Shown here: positions 33,376 to 42,039 of the stretch, in pieces
Numbering within the stretch: the first letter of the stretch is position 1
Layout of the letters: the number at the start of each line of letters is the position of its first letter
Assembly (NCBI GenBank): GCA_013540605.1
Contig: JABVCK010000015.1
Coordinates: 1-64,000, forward strand
From: Bacillota bacterium
GTDB lineage: Bacteria; Bacillota; Clostridia; Ch29
Direction: 5' to 3'
DNA: 64,000 bases
Made by a program: the position numbers and the translations under genes
Notes under the pieces: model-generated
Told to the model about the DNA's origin: nothing
Seen by the model: the letters and a program-made list of their open reading frames with translations, nothing else
Database searches by the model: none

Positions 33376-35202
33376 TCAAGGCTCAAATATCTTGAAATAC
33401 TGACCTCTTATCAGATAATCATTCGAGAAATTCACCAGGATCTCCGGTTTTCCATCTCTGTCAATATCCGATACATGCATGGCGGATATGCCCTGGCTTC
33501 CCAGTTCCTCGCTTTGCCACACGTGGTCAAGGCTGTAGTTTTCGCCTTCCCATTCAAACACCTGGCTCTTCCAGCTTGCAAAAGAGCCTTGATGCAGCGC
33601 TGCAATTACCCTTTGCCTGCCATCTACCACGCCCATCCATGCAAAGGGTATTTCCCTGGTCCCGGTTAAACGCTTGGACCTCCACAGTTCTCTCCCCTGA
33701 TCGGACAGTATAACCAAACTGTTGCCCTCCCATACCAGGAACTCATCTTTGCCATCACCATCCATGTCTGAAACGGCTTTTATCTCTCCGCCTCCTGTGA
33801 TTGCCTTTTCTTCCTTCCATACACTGCCGTCATAGTATACTTTATATGCAGAGCCGGCGCCCTCGCGTTCAAAGCTATCCTCTAAATAATACATATTGCC
33901 GGCCGCGTCTTCTCCACCCGGTACGCTGAACACCACATCGTGATACTCTCCGTCTTTTCCTATGTGGGACCACTCCGGCCTCCATTCGCCGCTGCGGTTT
34001 GAAAGAATAAACAGGCCTTCGATAATGCCTGGAATCCTCTCTCCTGAATTCCTGGCGCCAAACCCTACCTTAACTATTACATCCGACCTGTGGGGGTCCC
34101 TGAGGTTATGCACTCCCAAAAGCTCCACCCATTGAGGTTCATATGCCTTATCCACGTCCCATTCAAGCACAATAGAATACCAGTCAATATCCCCATGAAA
34201 TTCGAGCTTATCTTTCTCTAAGGAGTATAAGCTCAGATAGTATTTAACCTCCCCCGATTTTAGTGCAGCAATTTCGTCCACGGCAGTCTTTTCCAGTATT
34301 ACGATCGAAGCCCTGCCGTTTTTGTCAAACACACCTATTCTTCCATCAACAACAACTCTATCCTGGTTCAGCCGCTCCTCGGTATCTTTGAAAAACAGTC
34401 TCTTGAGCCCCTGAGGCCGGCACGAGTAAATCCCTATGGCGCTGGAGGGTTCGGGCCCCATGCCTTCCCATTCACCCCATATGCCCATCGTCAATATTTC
34501 AGTATTCCCATCATCGTTTAGATCACCCAAATCGGCCAGCACGGAATTGTTCAGGCTCCCCCATTCCTCCGGTACGGCCTTCTGCATCTCTGCCGGGAGA
34601 GAATCAATCATTTTGAGTTTCCACATATTTCCATCCATCTCTAAAGTTATATCCATGTCAAATGCTTCACCCAGCCTGACCAGCAGCCTACTGTCATCCG
34701 ACTGCAAACTCTCAATCTCAATATTGTCTAAAGCATTTTCATCATAAACAGCAAGGGTTTCCAAACCATCCCTGACAAAACCCGCAATATCCCCACTATC
34801 CAGATAATGATACGACGCAAACAGTATATCCGAGTTCCTGAAAAACGTCTCAAGGGGCGTCAGTGTCAGCATATCCATCCTTTCAAGGTCTTTATCCCGC
34901 CATGCATCGAGAAACATATACACCGTCTCCACCTTGCTTATTAAGGGACCGCCGGTGGGCTGTGACTGTTCACTTCCGGCTTCGGCGGTTTCCGTCCGGC
35001 TAATGTTTTCATCTACCTTAACCGGTTGTTTTCCCTCTTCCGCTTTGCCATCTCCATCCGGCTTCATGGTTTCGACGGCAACTACCTGCTCCTCCAAGCC
35101 CTGTTTATCGCCTTCCTCAATGATACCGGATAGGTCACCGGAAGAACATCCGGCTAAAGCCAGTGTGATTATAATTAGAATAACAGCAAGTTTTTTATAC
35201 AT
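33376..35202 (-). CDS. Lipoprotein with VCBS/FG-GAP-like repeats
   Basis: This 608-residue lipoprotein has the signal MYKKLAVILIIITLALAGC with lipobox ALAGC. A low-complexity acidic linker (to about 80) leads to a large extracytoplasmic region. Its second half contains several short calcium-loop-like repeats of the FG-GAP/VCBS type: DLGDLNDDGNTEILTMG, AVSDMDGDGKDEFLVWEG and VSDIDRDGKPEILVNFS. These usually build beta-propellers. The middle (about 85-200) resembles a small alpha/beta domain common in Clostridial lipoproteins. Function unknown; monocistronic. Confidence 0.75.
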   Translation of the reverse strand: MYKKLAVILIIITLALAGCSSGDLSGIIEEGDKQGLEEQVVAVETMKPDGDGKAEEGKQPVKVDENISRTETAEAGSEQSQPTGGPLISKVETVYMFLDAWRDKDLERMDMLTLTPLETFFRNSDILFASYHYLDSGDIAGFVRDGLETLAVYDENALDNIEIESLQSDDSRLLVRLGEAFDMDITLEMDGNMWKLKMIDSLPAEMQKAVPEEWGSLNNSVLADLGDLNDDGNTEILTMGIWGEWEGMGPEPSSAIGIYSCRPQGLKRLFFKDTEERLNQDRVVVDGRIGVFDKNGRASIVILEKTAVDEIAALKSGEVKYYLSLYSLEKDKLEFHGDIDWYSIVLEWDVDKAYEPQWVELLGVHNLRDPHRSDVIVKVGFGARNSGERIPGIIEGLFILSNRSGEWRPEWSHIGKDGEYHDVVFSVPGGEDAAGNMYYLEDSFEREGAGSAYKVYYDGSVWKEEKAITGGGEIKAVSDMDGDGKDEFLVWEGNSLVILSDQGRELWRSKRLTGTREIPFAWMGVVDGRQRVIAALHQGSFASWKSQVFEWEGENYSLDHVWQSEELGSQGISAMHVSDIDRDGKPEILVNFSNDYLIRGQYFKIFEP

Positions 35203-35288
35203 TTTATCTCCCTACCCAAACTTATTTCTATTGTTAATTTTACCCTTTTTTTAGTTTGACGAACAGCAAATAAAAAAGTTTCTTGAAA

Positions 35289-35993
35289 TTATTTTTCGCT
35301 TTTGATCAAATCCAGTACCGTATCCAGCAATATTTTCATTGGATCAACCATGCAAACGCCAACGTGCTCCTGCCTTAATACAACAGATATTTCCGAACTG
35401 CCCGAAACCAGCAGTTGAGCGCCCATGTAGATCAGGTATCCCGCCGCATCCTTTAACAACTTTCTTGAGCGAGCAATAGTTTCTTCGGTCTTGATGCCCC
35501 TCTTGTTGTTGATGGCCTCCATAACAAGGTTATCCTGGATATCCTTCGGTGGATATATAAGCCTGAAATCGCTCAAATATTCCTTAAATATGCCGGCGTT
35601 TATGGCGTCACTGGAAGCGAGCACTCCCACCGTGCTGTCCCTTCTCTTGTTCCCTTTGAGGAATCTTCCTGTACAGTCAAGGGCATCTATTAATTCCGCG
35701 CCTATTTCACTCTTAAGACGTCTTATGTAGTAGTGTGCTTCTATACAGGGAATAACCAAATAGTCAGCGCCTGCCCTTTCCATTGTCCTTGCGCTTTCCA
35801 GCAGTTTTTCATACGTTTGCTGCTCTTTTCCCACCGGAAGGGTTCCTTCACCCAGACCTCCGATTTTATAATCCGCAATGATTCTTACATCCGCTCTATT
35901 CTCGCTGTCCGCTGCTTTCATTATGAGATTACTAAGAAAATCGGTGATCCCCTCCGGTGCAAATCCTCCCAATACCCCAAGCACTATTCCCAT
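35289..35993 (-). CDS. Aspartate/glutamate racemase-like protein lacking the second catalytic cysteine
   Basis: This 234-residue protein has the Asp/Glu racemase fold: VLGVLGGFAPEGITDFLSNLI at the N-terminus and the first catalytic Cys in LVIPCIEAHYYIRRL. The position of the second cysteine, normally GCTE near the C-terminus, reads SGSSEISVVL, so Ser replaces Cys. A two-base racemisation mechanism is therefore doubtful. It may have a different activity or be inactive. The TnpB element lies about 25 bp upstream and has probably separated this gene from its promoter. Confidence 0.78.
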   Translation of the reverse strand: MGIVLGVLGGFAPEGITDFLSNLIMKAADSENRADVRIIADYKIGGLGEGTLPVGKEQQTYEKLLESARTMERAGADYLVIPCIEAHYYIRRLKSEIGAELIDALDCTGRFLKGNKRRDSTVGVLASSDAINAGIFKEYLSDFRLIYPPKDIQDNLVMEAINNKRGIKTEETIARSRKLLKDAAGYLIYMGAQLLVSGSSEISVVLRQEHVGVCMVDPMKILLDTVLDLIKSEK

Positions 35994-36012
35994 AACCTCA
36001 CCGAAAAGCTAG

Positions 36013-36046
<34 letters not shown>

Positions 36047-36139
36047 GGGCGTCTTTCCGGTTTCCACCTCCTTTCAATAGGTGATTATATTTATCAATAC
36101 ATTGTGGTATAATTATCCTTAGAATGGGGGGACGCCACA

Positions 36140-37219
36140 ATGCTTGTGACACTGAAAGTAAAGCTATTAACTGATTCTGAACAACATTCTAAGCTTCTTG
36201 AAACGATGCATGTCTTTAATGAAGCCTGCAATTTTATTAGCCAGTTATCCTTTGAAAAGAGGATTTTCAATAAAGTTAAATTGCAACAAGAATGCTATTA
36301 CGAAGTAAGGGAGAAGTTTAAGCTGTCTGCTCAATTCGTCATCCGCGCTATTAGCAAGGTAACGGAAAGCTACAAGGCTAATAAAAAAGCATTACATACC
36401 TTTAAACCAACAGGGGCTATTGTTTATGACCAAAGACTGCTTTCTTTCAAGGGGCTTGAACATGCCTCCATCTTAACGATGGCCGGTAGAATCCTTGTTC
36501 CCATGATCTTTGGTGAATACCAAAAAGGCGTTGTCGACGGTCGCCGTATTCGCGGACAGGCAGACCTAATTTTGGTTGACGGTGTTTTCTACCTCCTGGT
36601 CGTCGTCGAATTACCGGACGGTTCCCCGACTGATACCAAAGACTTCCTTGGTGTTGACTTCGGTATCAAAAATATTGCCGTTGATAGCGACGGGGAAGCC
36701 TTCTCCGGCGCCAAGGTTAACGGTATCCGCAAGCGTCATGCTAAACTGCGTGCCAAACTTCAGAAGAAGGGAACAAAATCTGCCAAGCGTCTCTTGAAAA
36801 AACATTCCAAGAAAGAGCGCAGGTTTGCCACAGACGTCAACCACTATATTGCCAAGAAACTTGTTGCCAAGGCTAAAGGCACCGGTCGCGGTATTGCTCT
36901 TGAGGATTTAAAGGGCATACGTGAACGGGTAACGGTTAATAGGCTTCAGCGTAGGCAGCATAATTCTTGGGCGTTCTACCAGCTCCGGCAGTTTATCCAG
37001 TACAAGGCTACTCTGGCCGGTGTTCCAGTGGTTTTGGTTGACCCACGCAATACTTCCAGGGCCTGCCCGGTTTGCGGGCACGTCGATAAAAAGAACCGTC
37101 TAACCAGGGATAATTTTTGCTGTCAGTCCTGCGGTTACGCTGGCCCGGCTGATAGCATCGCTGCTCGCAACATTGCGGGCAGGGCTGTGGTCATGCAGCC
37201 GGACGTAGGAGTCGCTTAG
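36140..37219 (+). CDS. tnpB: TnpB RNA-guided nuclease (IS605 OrfB)
   Basis: This 359-residue TnpB is a Cas12 relative that cuts DNA guided by an RNA from the element's right end. The RuvC-like active site is complete: D173 (LGVDFGIKN), E254 (IALEDLKGI) and D337 (GPADSIAARNI). The zinc finger is C308-x2-C311...C327-x2-C330 (ACPVCGH, CQSCGY). The N-terminal part (1-160) is somewhat shorter than in longer TnpBs. The frame is intact, so it may be active. A TATAAT box at 36108-36113 may start its transcript. Confidence 0.9.
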   Translation: MLVTLKVKLLTDSEQHSKLLETMHVFNEACNFISQLSFEKRIFNKVKLQQECYYEVREKFKLSAQFVIRAISKVTESYKANKKALHTFKPTGAIVYDQRLLSFKGLEHASILTMAGRILVPMIFGEYQKGVVDGRRIRGQADLILVDGVFYLLVVVELPDGSPTDTKDFLGVDFGIKNIAVDSDGEAFSGAKVNGIRKRHAKLRAKLQKKGTKSAKRLLKKHSKKERRFATDVNHYIAKKLVAKAKGTGRGIALEDLKGIRERVTVNRLQRRQHNSWAFYQLRQFIQYKATLAGVPVVLVDPRNTSRACPVCGHVDKKNRLTRDNFCCQSCGYAGPADSIAARNIAGRAVVMQPDVGVA

Positions 37220-37224
37220 TTAGG

Positions 37225-37268
37225 ACTACTTACAAGCCCTCCGGCTTTAGCCGTGGGGACTATGACAT
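37225..37268 (+). ncRNA. Probable 3' end of the TnpB guide RNA scaffold
   Basis: In TnpB systems the guide RNA spans the tnpB 3' end and right-end hairpin, and the guide is the flanking DNA. Here the hairpin at 37237-37258 is followed by GGGGACTATGAC, so the guide would start near 37268. This is inferred from the family layout only. Confidence 0.45.
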
Positions 37269-37463
37269 CCTATAAACGGAATTTTACGTCTTTAATATAC
37301 TATGTTGATATGGATTAGGATTATGTTAGCGGCTATACAAAAATAGGAAATTTACAGTACATCTAGGAGGAAATAGTGTTTCGGAGGAGAATGTAAGTAT
37401 TATCTCCACATCGTACGGCAAATTAAATAACAAGTTCAAGGATTTAAAAGAGGAGGAAAATTT

Positions 37464-37693
37464 ATGCCCAAAAAATCTTTTAATGAAAAACTCAATAACT
37501 CTAAAGGTTTACCAAAGGTTGAATTTGTGGGTTTTGACAGTAACATGGCAAAGCGCTTTGGCGTCGGCAATATGCTCATCGCCGCTCCAACAGAGTATGA
37601 TGAGATTATGAAATGGAAGGGCATGAAATAATAAAAAAAGGCAAACGCTATTTTGTAAAGGACTATGAAAAAGCATTGTATCAATTACCATAG
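37464..37693 (+). pseudogene. MGMT-family protein remnant (internal deletion)
   Basis: A good GGAGG site precedes an ATG frame encoding PKKSFNEKLNNSKGLPKVE and MLIAAPTEYDEIMK, the N-terminus of MGMT-family proteins (alkyltransferase-like). The frame stops at 37631. In the next frame, EGHEIIKKGKRYFVKDYEKALYQLP (two parts, ending at the TAG 37691-37693) matches the C-terminus of the same family. The middle, with the active-site region, is missing. The gene is thus a deletion remnant. It sits immediately before the deoxyinosine glycosylase gene, suggesting that a DNA-repair pair once stood here. Confidence 0.75.
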
Positions 37694-37740
37694 ACATGAG
37701 CAGGTCTGTCCATGGGAATCTAAAATATGGGGGAGTAGCC

Positions 37741-38247
37741 TTGGGTGACGTTAGATCTTTCGGGCCCGTTGTGGATGAGAACTCGAGGGTATTGATACTC
37801 GGGTCCATGCCTGGAGAAGAATCGCTTAGAAAACAGCAATACTACGCTAATCCGAGAAACCAGTTTTGGCCGATTATTTACGCTATTTTCGGCCTAAAGC
37901 CTGATGTCTCCTATGATAAGAGGATTAATTTTGTATTAAGTAAGGGGATTGCATTGTGGGATGTCATTGAAAGATGCGAGAGAAAAGGAAGCCTAGATTC
38001 AAATATTAGAAATGAAAAACCAAACAATATTAAAGAATTGCTGAAAGCGTATCAAAACATTCGGCTGGTAGTATTCAATGGTATTAAGGCATACAAGACA
38101 TACAGGAAAAATATAGGGTTTGGACAAGCCGACGGGATTATATATAAAAGGCTGCCGTCTACAAGTCCGGTCCCTGGAAAAAACATTAAATCCCTTACAG
38201 AAAAAGTTAAGGATTGGAAGATTATATCAGAATTTCTTAGCAAGTAA
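37741..38247 (+). CDS. DNA-deoxyinosine (hypoxanthine) glycosylase, UDG superfamily
   Basis: This 168-residue protein belongs to the uracil-DNA-glycosylase superfamily, removing hypoxanthine made by adenine deamination. Diagnostic stretches are LILGSMPGEESLRKQQYYANPRN near the start, ALWDVIERCERKGSLDSNI and LPSTSPVPGKN near the end. The longer frame begins at an upstream ATG, but a TTG at 37741 correctly follows GGGGGAG and gives the usual family length. It lies right after the MGMT-family remnant and may be transcribed with it. Confidence 0.87.
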   Translation: MGDVRSFGPVVDENSRVLILGSMPGEESLRKQQYYANPRNQFWPIIYAIFGLKPDVSYDKRINFVLSKGIALWDVIERCERKGSLDSNIRNEKPNNIKELLKAYQNIRLVVFNGIKAYKTYRKNIGFGQADGIIYKRLPSTSPVPGKNIKSLTEKVKDWKIISEFLSK

Positions 38248-38350
38248 GGATTCAGGGTCCATCTAATGGAGGTATAGAAGCGCCTGCATCAAATTAGACT
38301 CCCTTCTCTTTCCTCCCGTTATGCCATGTATAAACCTTGAGTAAAATTTC

Positions 38351-38379
38351 AAGTAAAAAGAGAGACATTAATGCCTCTC
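38351..38379 (-). terminator. Terminator overlapping the end of the hicB-like gene
   Basis: On the minus strand, GAGAG-GCATTAATGT-CTCTC is followed by TTTTTACTT. The stop codon of the gene lies inside the hairpin. Confidence 0.65.
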
Positions 38380-38778
38380 CTTGATACCTAGCTGTTCCTT
38401 AAGAGCTTTTTGAAGTACCTGTGAAAAGTTAATATTGTTTTCCGTAGCAAGTTTGTTTAACCACTGAGGGATAGAGAGAGTTTTCTTTACCGAATAGTTC
38501 TCTATAGCCTCACGCATTACTGGCATTATTACTTCTACAAGAACAACCACCTGGTTCGGTTCAAGAGATATTTTATTTACAGATGATGGTTCAGGGATTA
38601 TATCATTATCTTCCTCCATGCTATACAGATGCAGTCCCAAAGCCTCCCTTGCCATTGAAATAGCTTCTTCATTTGTATTAGCACAAGAAAAACAGCCTGG
38701 TAAGTCAGGGAACGAAATAGAAATACCATCATCCGCATAGTCAAAGATAGCTGGATAGATATAACGGTCTTTTTTCAT
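38368..38778 (-). CDS. HicB-like antitoxin (solitary)
   Basis: This 136-residue protein has the HicB partial RNase-H-like fold (YIYPAIFDYADDGISISFPDLPGCFSCANTNEEAISMAREALG, given here as the conserved start through residue 48) and a C-terminal ribbon-helix-helix-type end (TLSIPQWLNKLATENNINFSQVLQKALKEQL). No hicA toxin gene is adjacent on either side. The start is the second ATG, seven bases after AGGAG. A palindrome covers its promoter, consistent with autorepression by the C-terminal DNA-binding domain. Confidence 0.85.
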   Translation of the reverse strand: MKKDRYIYPAIFDYADDGISISFPDLPGCFSCANTNEEAISMAREALGLHLYSMEEDNDIIPEPSSVNKISLEPNQVVVLVEVIMPVMREAIENYSVKKTLSIPQWLNKLATENNINFSQVLQKALKEQLGIKERH

Positions 38779-38845
38779 AAACATGCTCCTATAAATTCAA
38801 CTCATATGAAGAATACGATTTCATTTAGTATCCCTCCATATTTAC

Positions 38846-38874
38846 ATTATAATACGTATTATAATACGGGTCAA
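38846..38874 (-). promoter_or_regulatory. Promoter and palindromic operator of hicB-like gene
   Basis: TTGACC (38874-38869), a 17-bp spacer and TATAAT (38851-38846). A perfect 20-bp palindrome, ATTATAATACGTATTATAAT, covers 38846-38865, filling the spacer and -10, so a bound dimer would block RNA polymerase. Confidence 0.8.
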
Positions 38875-38915
38875 TTGTTACGTAAAGAATAATCGGTAAG
38901 GGTACAACCTGCATC

Positions 38916-38958
38916 AAAATAAAAGAGCCGTCCAATAATATATAATTGGAACCGGCTC
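38916..38958 (-). terminator. Terminator of the ABC-2 operon
   Basis: On the minus strand, stem GAGCCGG...CGGCTC with inner CCAAT/ATTGG (38958-38925) is followed by TTTTATTTT. It ends the operon that starts at the tetR gene. Confidence 0.8.
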
Positions 38959-38990
38959 ATTGAAAACCATTGTTTTATTAACGCACGGTC

Positions 38991-39110
38991 TTACAACTCT
39001 TCTGCATCATCCCTGTTCCTTTTCGCGAGCATTTTCTTTAAAATTCTCAGCTTTATCGGCGCGACCACAGCCGCGAGCAGGACCAATAACGCCCAACCCC
39101 ACCAAGGCAT
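38991..39110 (-). CDS. Small membrane protein (39 aa) of the ABC-2 operon
   Basis: A short gene with an excellent site, AGGAGGTGAAGG, before ATG. The product begins MPWWGWALLVLLAAVVAPIK (one membrane helix) and ends in a charged tail (KKMLAKRNRDDAEEL). It starts 12 bp after the stop of the permease gene and ends before the operon terminator, so it is co-transcribed with the exporter. It could be a small accessory subunit. No family recognised. Confidence 0.65.
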   Translation of the reverse strand: MPWWGWALLVLLAAVVAPIKLRILKKMLAKRNRDDAEEL

Positions 39111-39122
39111 ATCCTTCACCTC

Positions 39123-40124
39123 CTATCGAAAGTTAAGTTTTCTTTTCAGCACCGGAACCAGCAATGCTAAAAACGCTAGGCTTAACAGTATGGTTATTGC
39201 GTTTGCCGCCGCAAAGCTGAAAGCCTGGTTGCCGCCGTCGAACACCTTCAGGCAGGACTGATAAGCCCAGTAATTCGGAAAGGGATAGAATACCCAATGG
39301 AATTTATCCGGTGTAAACAGCGAAGCAATGGGTATCCCCGTAAAGACCAATGCTAGGAACTTTACAACCGCTATCGCCGAGATAAGATTGTCGGCCAGGC
39401 CTCCTATAAGAAAACCAGCAATCAACCCCAAACCTACCGCGGACAGCATTGAAGCCACAACCATCCAGTAACTGATCGACGTCCTGGCAAATACAAACCC
39501 CGAAAGAACAGCCAGGACCACGCTCGTTATGGCACAAAATAAGGCATGGGATAGGATAAACTCCCTCAACCTCGTCGGGGAGACCGCAAGGGCATGGACC
39601 ATCTTTGTCTCCTTCTCGTCCACTATTCCAAATCCAACGATAAACCCGCCTATGAGCACCGCGGTGAGCAGGATAAGCGCCCCTACTATCTCCCTGATCC
39701 TGGAGCTTGTTGCACCTAGACTCTCATGCCTGAATTCCGACTTCGGCTCATCCGACAAAATCATATTCAACAGGATGGTGGCCATCTCTTCCGCCTCGCC
39801 TGCCTCGTTTCCCTCGAGCAGTACCACGTACTGCCCGTTGTCCCTGACAATCCCTGCAATATCATCATTCTTTTCCACCCGTTTCCTTACATCATCCCGG
39901 GTTTCCAGGATCTCTACCTCAACATAATTTGTCAAACCTTCTAAAAGCCTGGCTTCAACACCCTTCTCCACGGCTACTGTGACCTTCATCCCCTCCATAT
40001 CGGGGATAAGCAGCCCCAGCACCAACGCAAGGAGTATCGGAGACAACACCCCGTACAGAATTATATTATCCCTCAGGGCCTTTGTTGCTTCCTTACCAAG
40101 CAGGCTTCCTACCCGTCTCATCAT
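39123..40124 (-). CDS. ABC-2 type transporter permease (second)
   Basis: This 333-residue membrane protein has one N-terminal helix (about 25-42), an extracytoplasmic domain of about 120 residues (to about 155) and a bundle of five C-terminal helices. This is the ABC2_membrane_3/YhgE-like layout of exporters. Charged GFGIVDEKETKMVHALAVSPTRLREFI is the typical coupling region with the ATPase (EKE...). It follows the first permease with a 2-bp gap. The substrate is unknown; a drug or lipid-like molecule is plausible given the TetR control. Confidence 0.83.
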   Translation of the reverse strand: MMRRVGSLLGKEATKALRDNIILYGVLSPILLALVLGLLIPDMEGMKVTVAVEKGVEARLLEGLTNYVEVEILETRDDVRKRVEKNDDIAGIVRDNGQYVVLLEGNEAGEAEEMATILLNMILSDEPKSEFRHESLGATSSRIREIVGALILLTAVLIGGFIVGFGIVDEKETKMVHALAVSPTRLREFILSHALFCAITSVVLAVLSGFVFARTSISYWMVVASMLSAVGLGLIAGFLIGGLADNLISAIAVVKFLALVFTGIPIASLFTPDKFHWVFYPFPNYWAYQSCLKVFDGGNQAFSFAAANAITILLSLAFLALLVPVLKRKLNFR

Positions 40125-40126
40125 GG

Positions 40127-41176
40127 TTATCTTCCCTCCCTCATTAGCCTTCTGTGCACAACGAGATAACTGAACAACAGCATCCCAAGGCTTTCAGCTA
40201 TCAGCAGGAGATTTAGGGATGTTATGAAACCTGTCTTGCCCGTCGGAAAGAGAATCTCCCTGACTCCGAACAGTATTGGATAGGAGGGCAGCCAAGTTAC
40301 GATGTCCGGGGAAAAGGCCGGACTGTAGTAGGAACCCACCGGAAATGACAGTATGGACAGTATAAAAACCCCTACGAAAAGAAACTCCTGCAGGCTCCTG
40401 AAGAACGCGCTTACCGCAAGGCCAAGCATGGTAATGAAAAAGCTCGATAGGGCGACCAGAACCATGAGAGCCGGGAAATTTACTCTGAATCCCATGGTGA
40501 GTACCACAAGAAGTGTTGCATAAATAACCCCCAGCCCCATGTTAACCGCAGCCTTTGACAGGATGTATTCAAGGGTGCCCCCTGGGCTAACCCTGTACGC
40601 CCTGATACTGCCCTCTTCCTTCTCCTGGAAGACCATCACCGATATTAACAGGAAGCCCAGCATGATAGCCTCCATGAATACAATAATCGGGATTGTATTT
40701 TTGTTGAACGAAACAGGGGCGCTCTTAGACCGCAGGTATTCAACCCTGTGATTTGATTCCCTCTCAATTCCCCTGACCCGGTCCAGTGCACTCTCTATTG
40801 TTGCGTCAAGCAGGTTCAATATCTCCTCGGATTCCGTCCCCTGATGGATGATTGTAACCCTTGCCCTATCCAACTCCCCTTCAACTGCAATTCCAAGAGA
40901 ACTGCCATCTTTGCGCACCGCGCTTTTCAGGTCCTCATAACTGTTGAAAAACCTGTCCGGATCGACTCCTTCGGAAATCAGGTATTCCTGAAACGCCTTT
41001 CCCGGGGTGTTGTCAAAAAACAGTTCGGTAGGGGTAAGTTTGACCTCATCGGGGATAGCAAAATTGATAAGCAGTGACATCAGGACAGCCAGAATCAGTA
41101 TTACCAGGTGAAAGTAATTCCTTAAGGCAACCTTGCTGTCCTGCTTCATTAGATTCAGCGTGCGCTTAAGCATCAC
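40127..41176 (-). CDS. ABC-2 type transporter permease (first)
   Basis: This 349-residue protein shares the layout of the next permease: N-terminal helix (about 21-41), external domain (to about 155) and about five C-terminal helices. The coupling loop is FQEKEEGSIRAYRVSPGGTLEYILSKA. The two permeases probably form a heterodimer. Its ATG overlaps the ATPase stop (ATGA). Confidence 0.83.
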   Translation of the reverse strand: MMLKRTLNLMKQDSKVALRNYFHLVILILAVLMSLLINFAIPDEVKLTPTELFFDNTPGKAFQEYLISEGVDPDRFFNSYEDLKSAVRKDGSSLGIAVEGELDRARVTIIHQGTESEEILNLLDATIESALDRVRGIERESNHRVEYLRSKSAPVSFNKNTIPIIVFMEAIMLGFLLISVMVFQEKEEGSIRAYRVSPGGTLEYILSKAAVNMGLGVIYATLLVVLTMGFRVNFPALMVLVALSSFFITMLGLAVSAFFRSLQEFLFVGVFILSILSFPVGSYYSPAFSPDIVTWLPSYPILFGVREILFPTGKTGFITSLNLLLIAESLGMLLFSYLVVHRRLMREGR

Positions 41177-42027
41177 TTCAACCCCTTGCCCGTTAGTTTT
41201 ATGAATATCTGCTCAAGGGTGGCCTCCTGCGAGTGTATCGTCTGGACTTCCCTGCTGTCCAGCAGTTCGTTGAACTCCTTCCTATCCCTTTCATCATCCA
41301 GGAAAAATATCCTGCTGTTAACCGCATTGTTGTGCATATACTCAACCTTAACGGATTTATCGCCGTATTTCAGCTTCAGGTTTCTCGGAGAATCCATAGT
41401 TACTATCTTCCCTTCGTTGAGAAAGGCAACCCTATCGCACAGCTCATCAGCGACGAACATATTGTGGGTCGTTAGAAACACCGTGCACCCTTCCTCTTTT
41501 TTGGATATTATTATGTCCTTTACCCTGCTTGCGGTATTTGGGTCAAGTCCTGAGGTCGGTTCGTCAAGGAAAAGAATGTCCGGCCTGTTCAGCAGGGCCC
41601 TCACAAACACAAGCCGCTGCTTCATCCCCTTTGAATAGGCTGAGGCCCTCTTGTGGGCATCAGCCCTCAGGCCTACCATATCCAGCAGTCTCATCGGATC
41701 ATCGGTGGGAACATCGAAAAGCCCTGCATAGTATTTTAAGTTCTCGTACCCGGTCAGCTTATTGTATAGGTTCGGATGTTCGAAGGATACGCCTATCCGG
41801 TTGAAAAATTTTGCGCTGATATTCTTGATTGATTTACCCTCGTAAAGAACATCTCCTCTCTGAAGTTTGAGCAGGCCGGTCATGATGTTCTGAACCGTGC
41901 TCTTCCCGGCGCCGCTTGGCCCCAAAAACCCGAATATCTCTCCCCTCTGTATCTCAAAGCTCACGTTTTGAACCGCGTACCTGTCGTCATTTGTATATGA
42001 GTGGTATAGTTCTTTTACCTTCAGCAT
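41173..42027 (-). CDS. ABC transporter ATP-binding protein
   Basis: This 284-residue ATPase energises the two ABC-2 permeases. Walker A GPSGAGKST is at 36-44; the signature motif is YSKGMKQRLVFVRAL (a variant of LSGGQ), and Walker B is ILFLDEPTSGLDP. The last 70 residues form the extra domain usual in drug/antibiotic exporter ATPases. It is the second gene after tetR, with a 12-bp gap. Confidence 0.92.
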   Translation of the reverse strand: MLKVKELYHSYTNDDRYAVQNVSFEIQRGEIFGFLGPSGAGKSTVQNIMTGLLKLQRGDVLYEGKSIKNISAKFFNRIGVSFEHPNLYNKLTGYENLKYYAGLFDVPTDDPMRLLDMVGLRADAHKRASAYSKGMKQRLVFVRALLNRPDILFLDEPTSGLDPNTASRVKDIIISKKEEGCTVFLTTHNMFVADELCDRVAFLNEGKIVTMDSPRNLKLKYGDKSVKVEYMHNNAVNSRIFFLDDERDRKEFNELLDSREVQTIHSQEATLEQIFIKLTGKGLK

Positions 42028-42039
42028 TCCTGCTGCCTC

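Noticed and set aside
37280-37460. Small gene upstream of the MGMT remnant
   Set aside because: GGAGG-like sites occur, but each following frame stops within a few codons; a longer frame there has no start codon.
38785-38990. hicA toxin gene next to the HicB-like gene
   Set aside because: The region holds only the promoter palindrome and a terminator; no 55-65 residue frame with HicA features was found on either strand.
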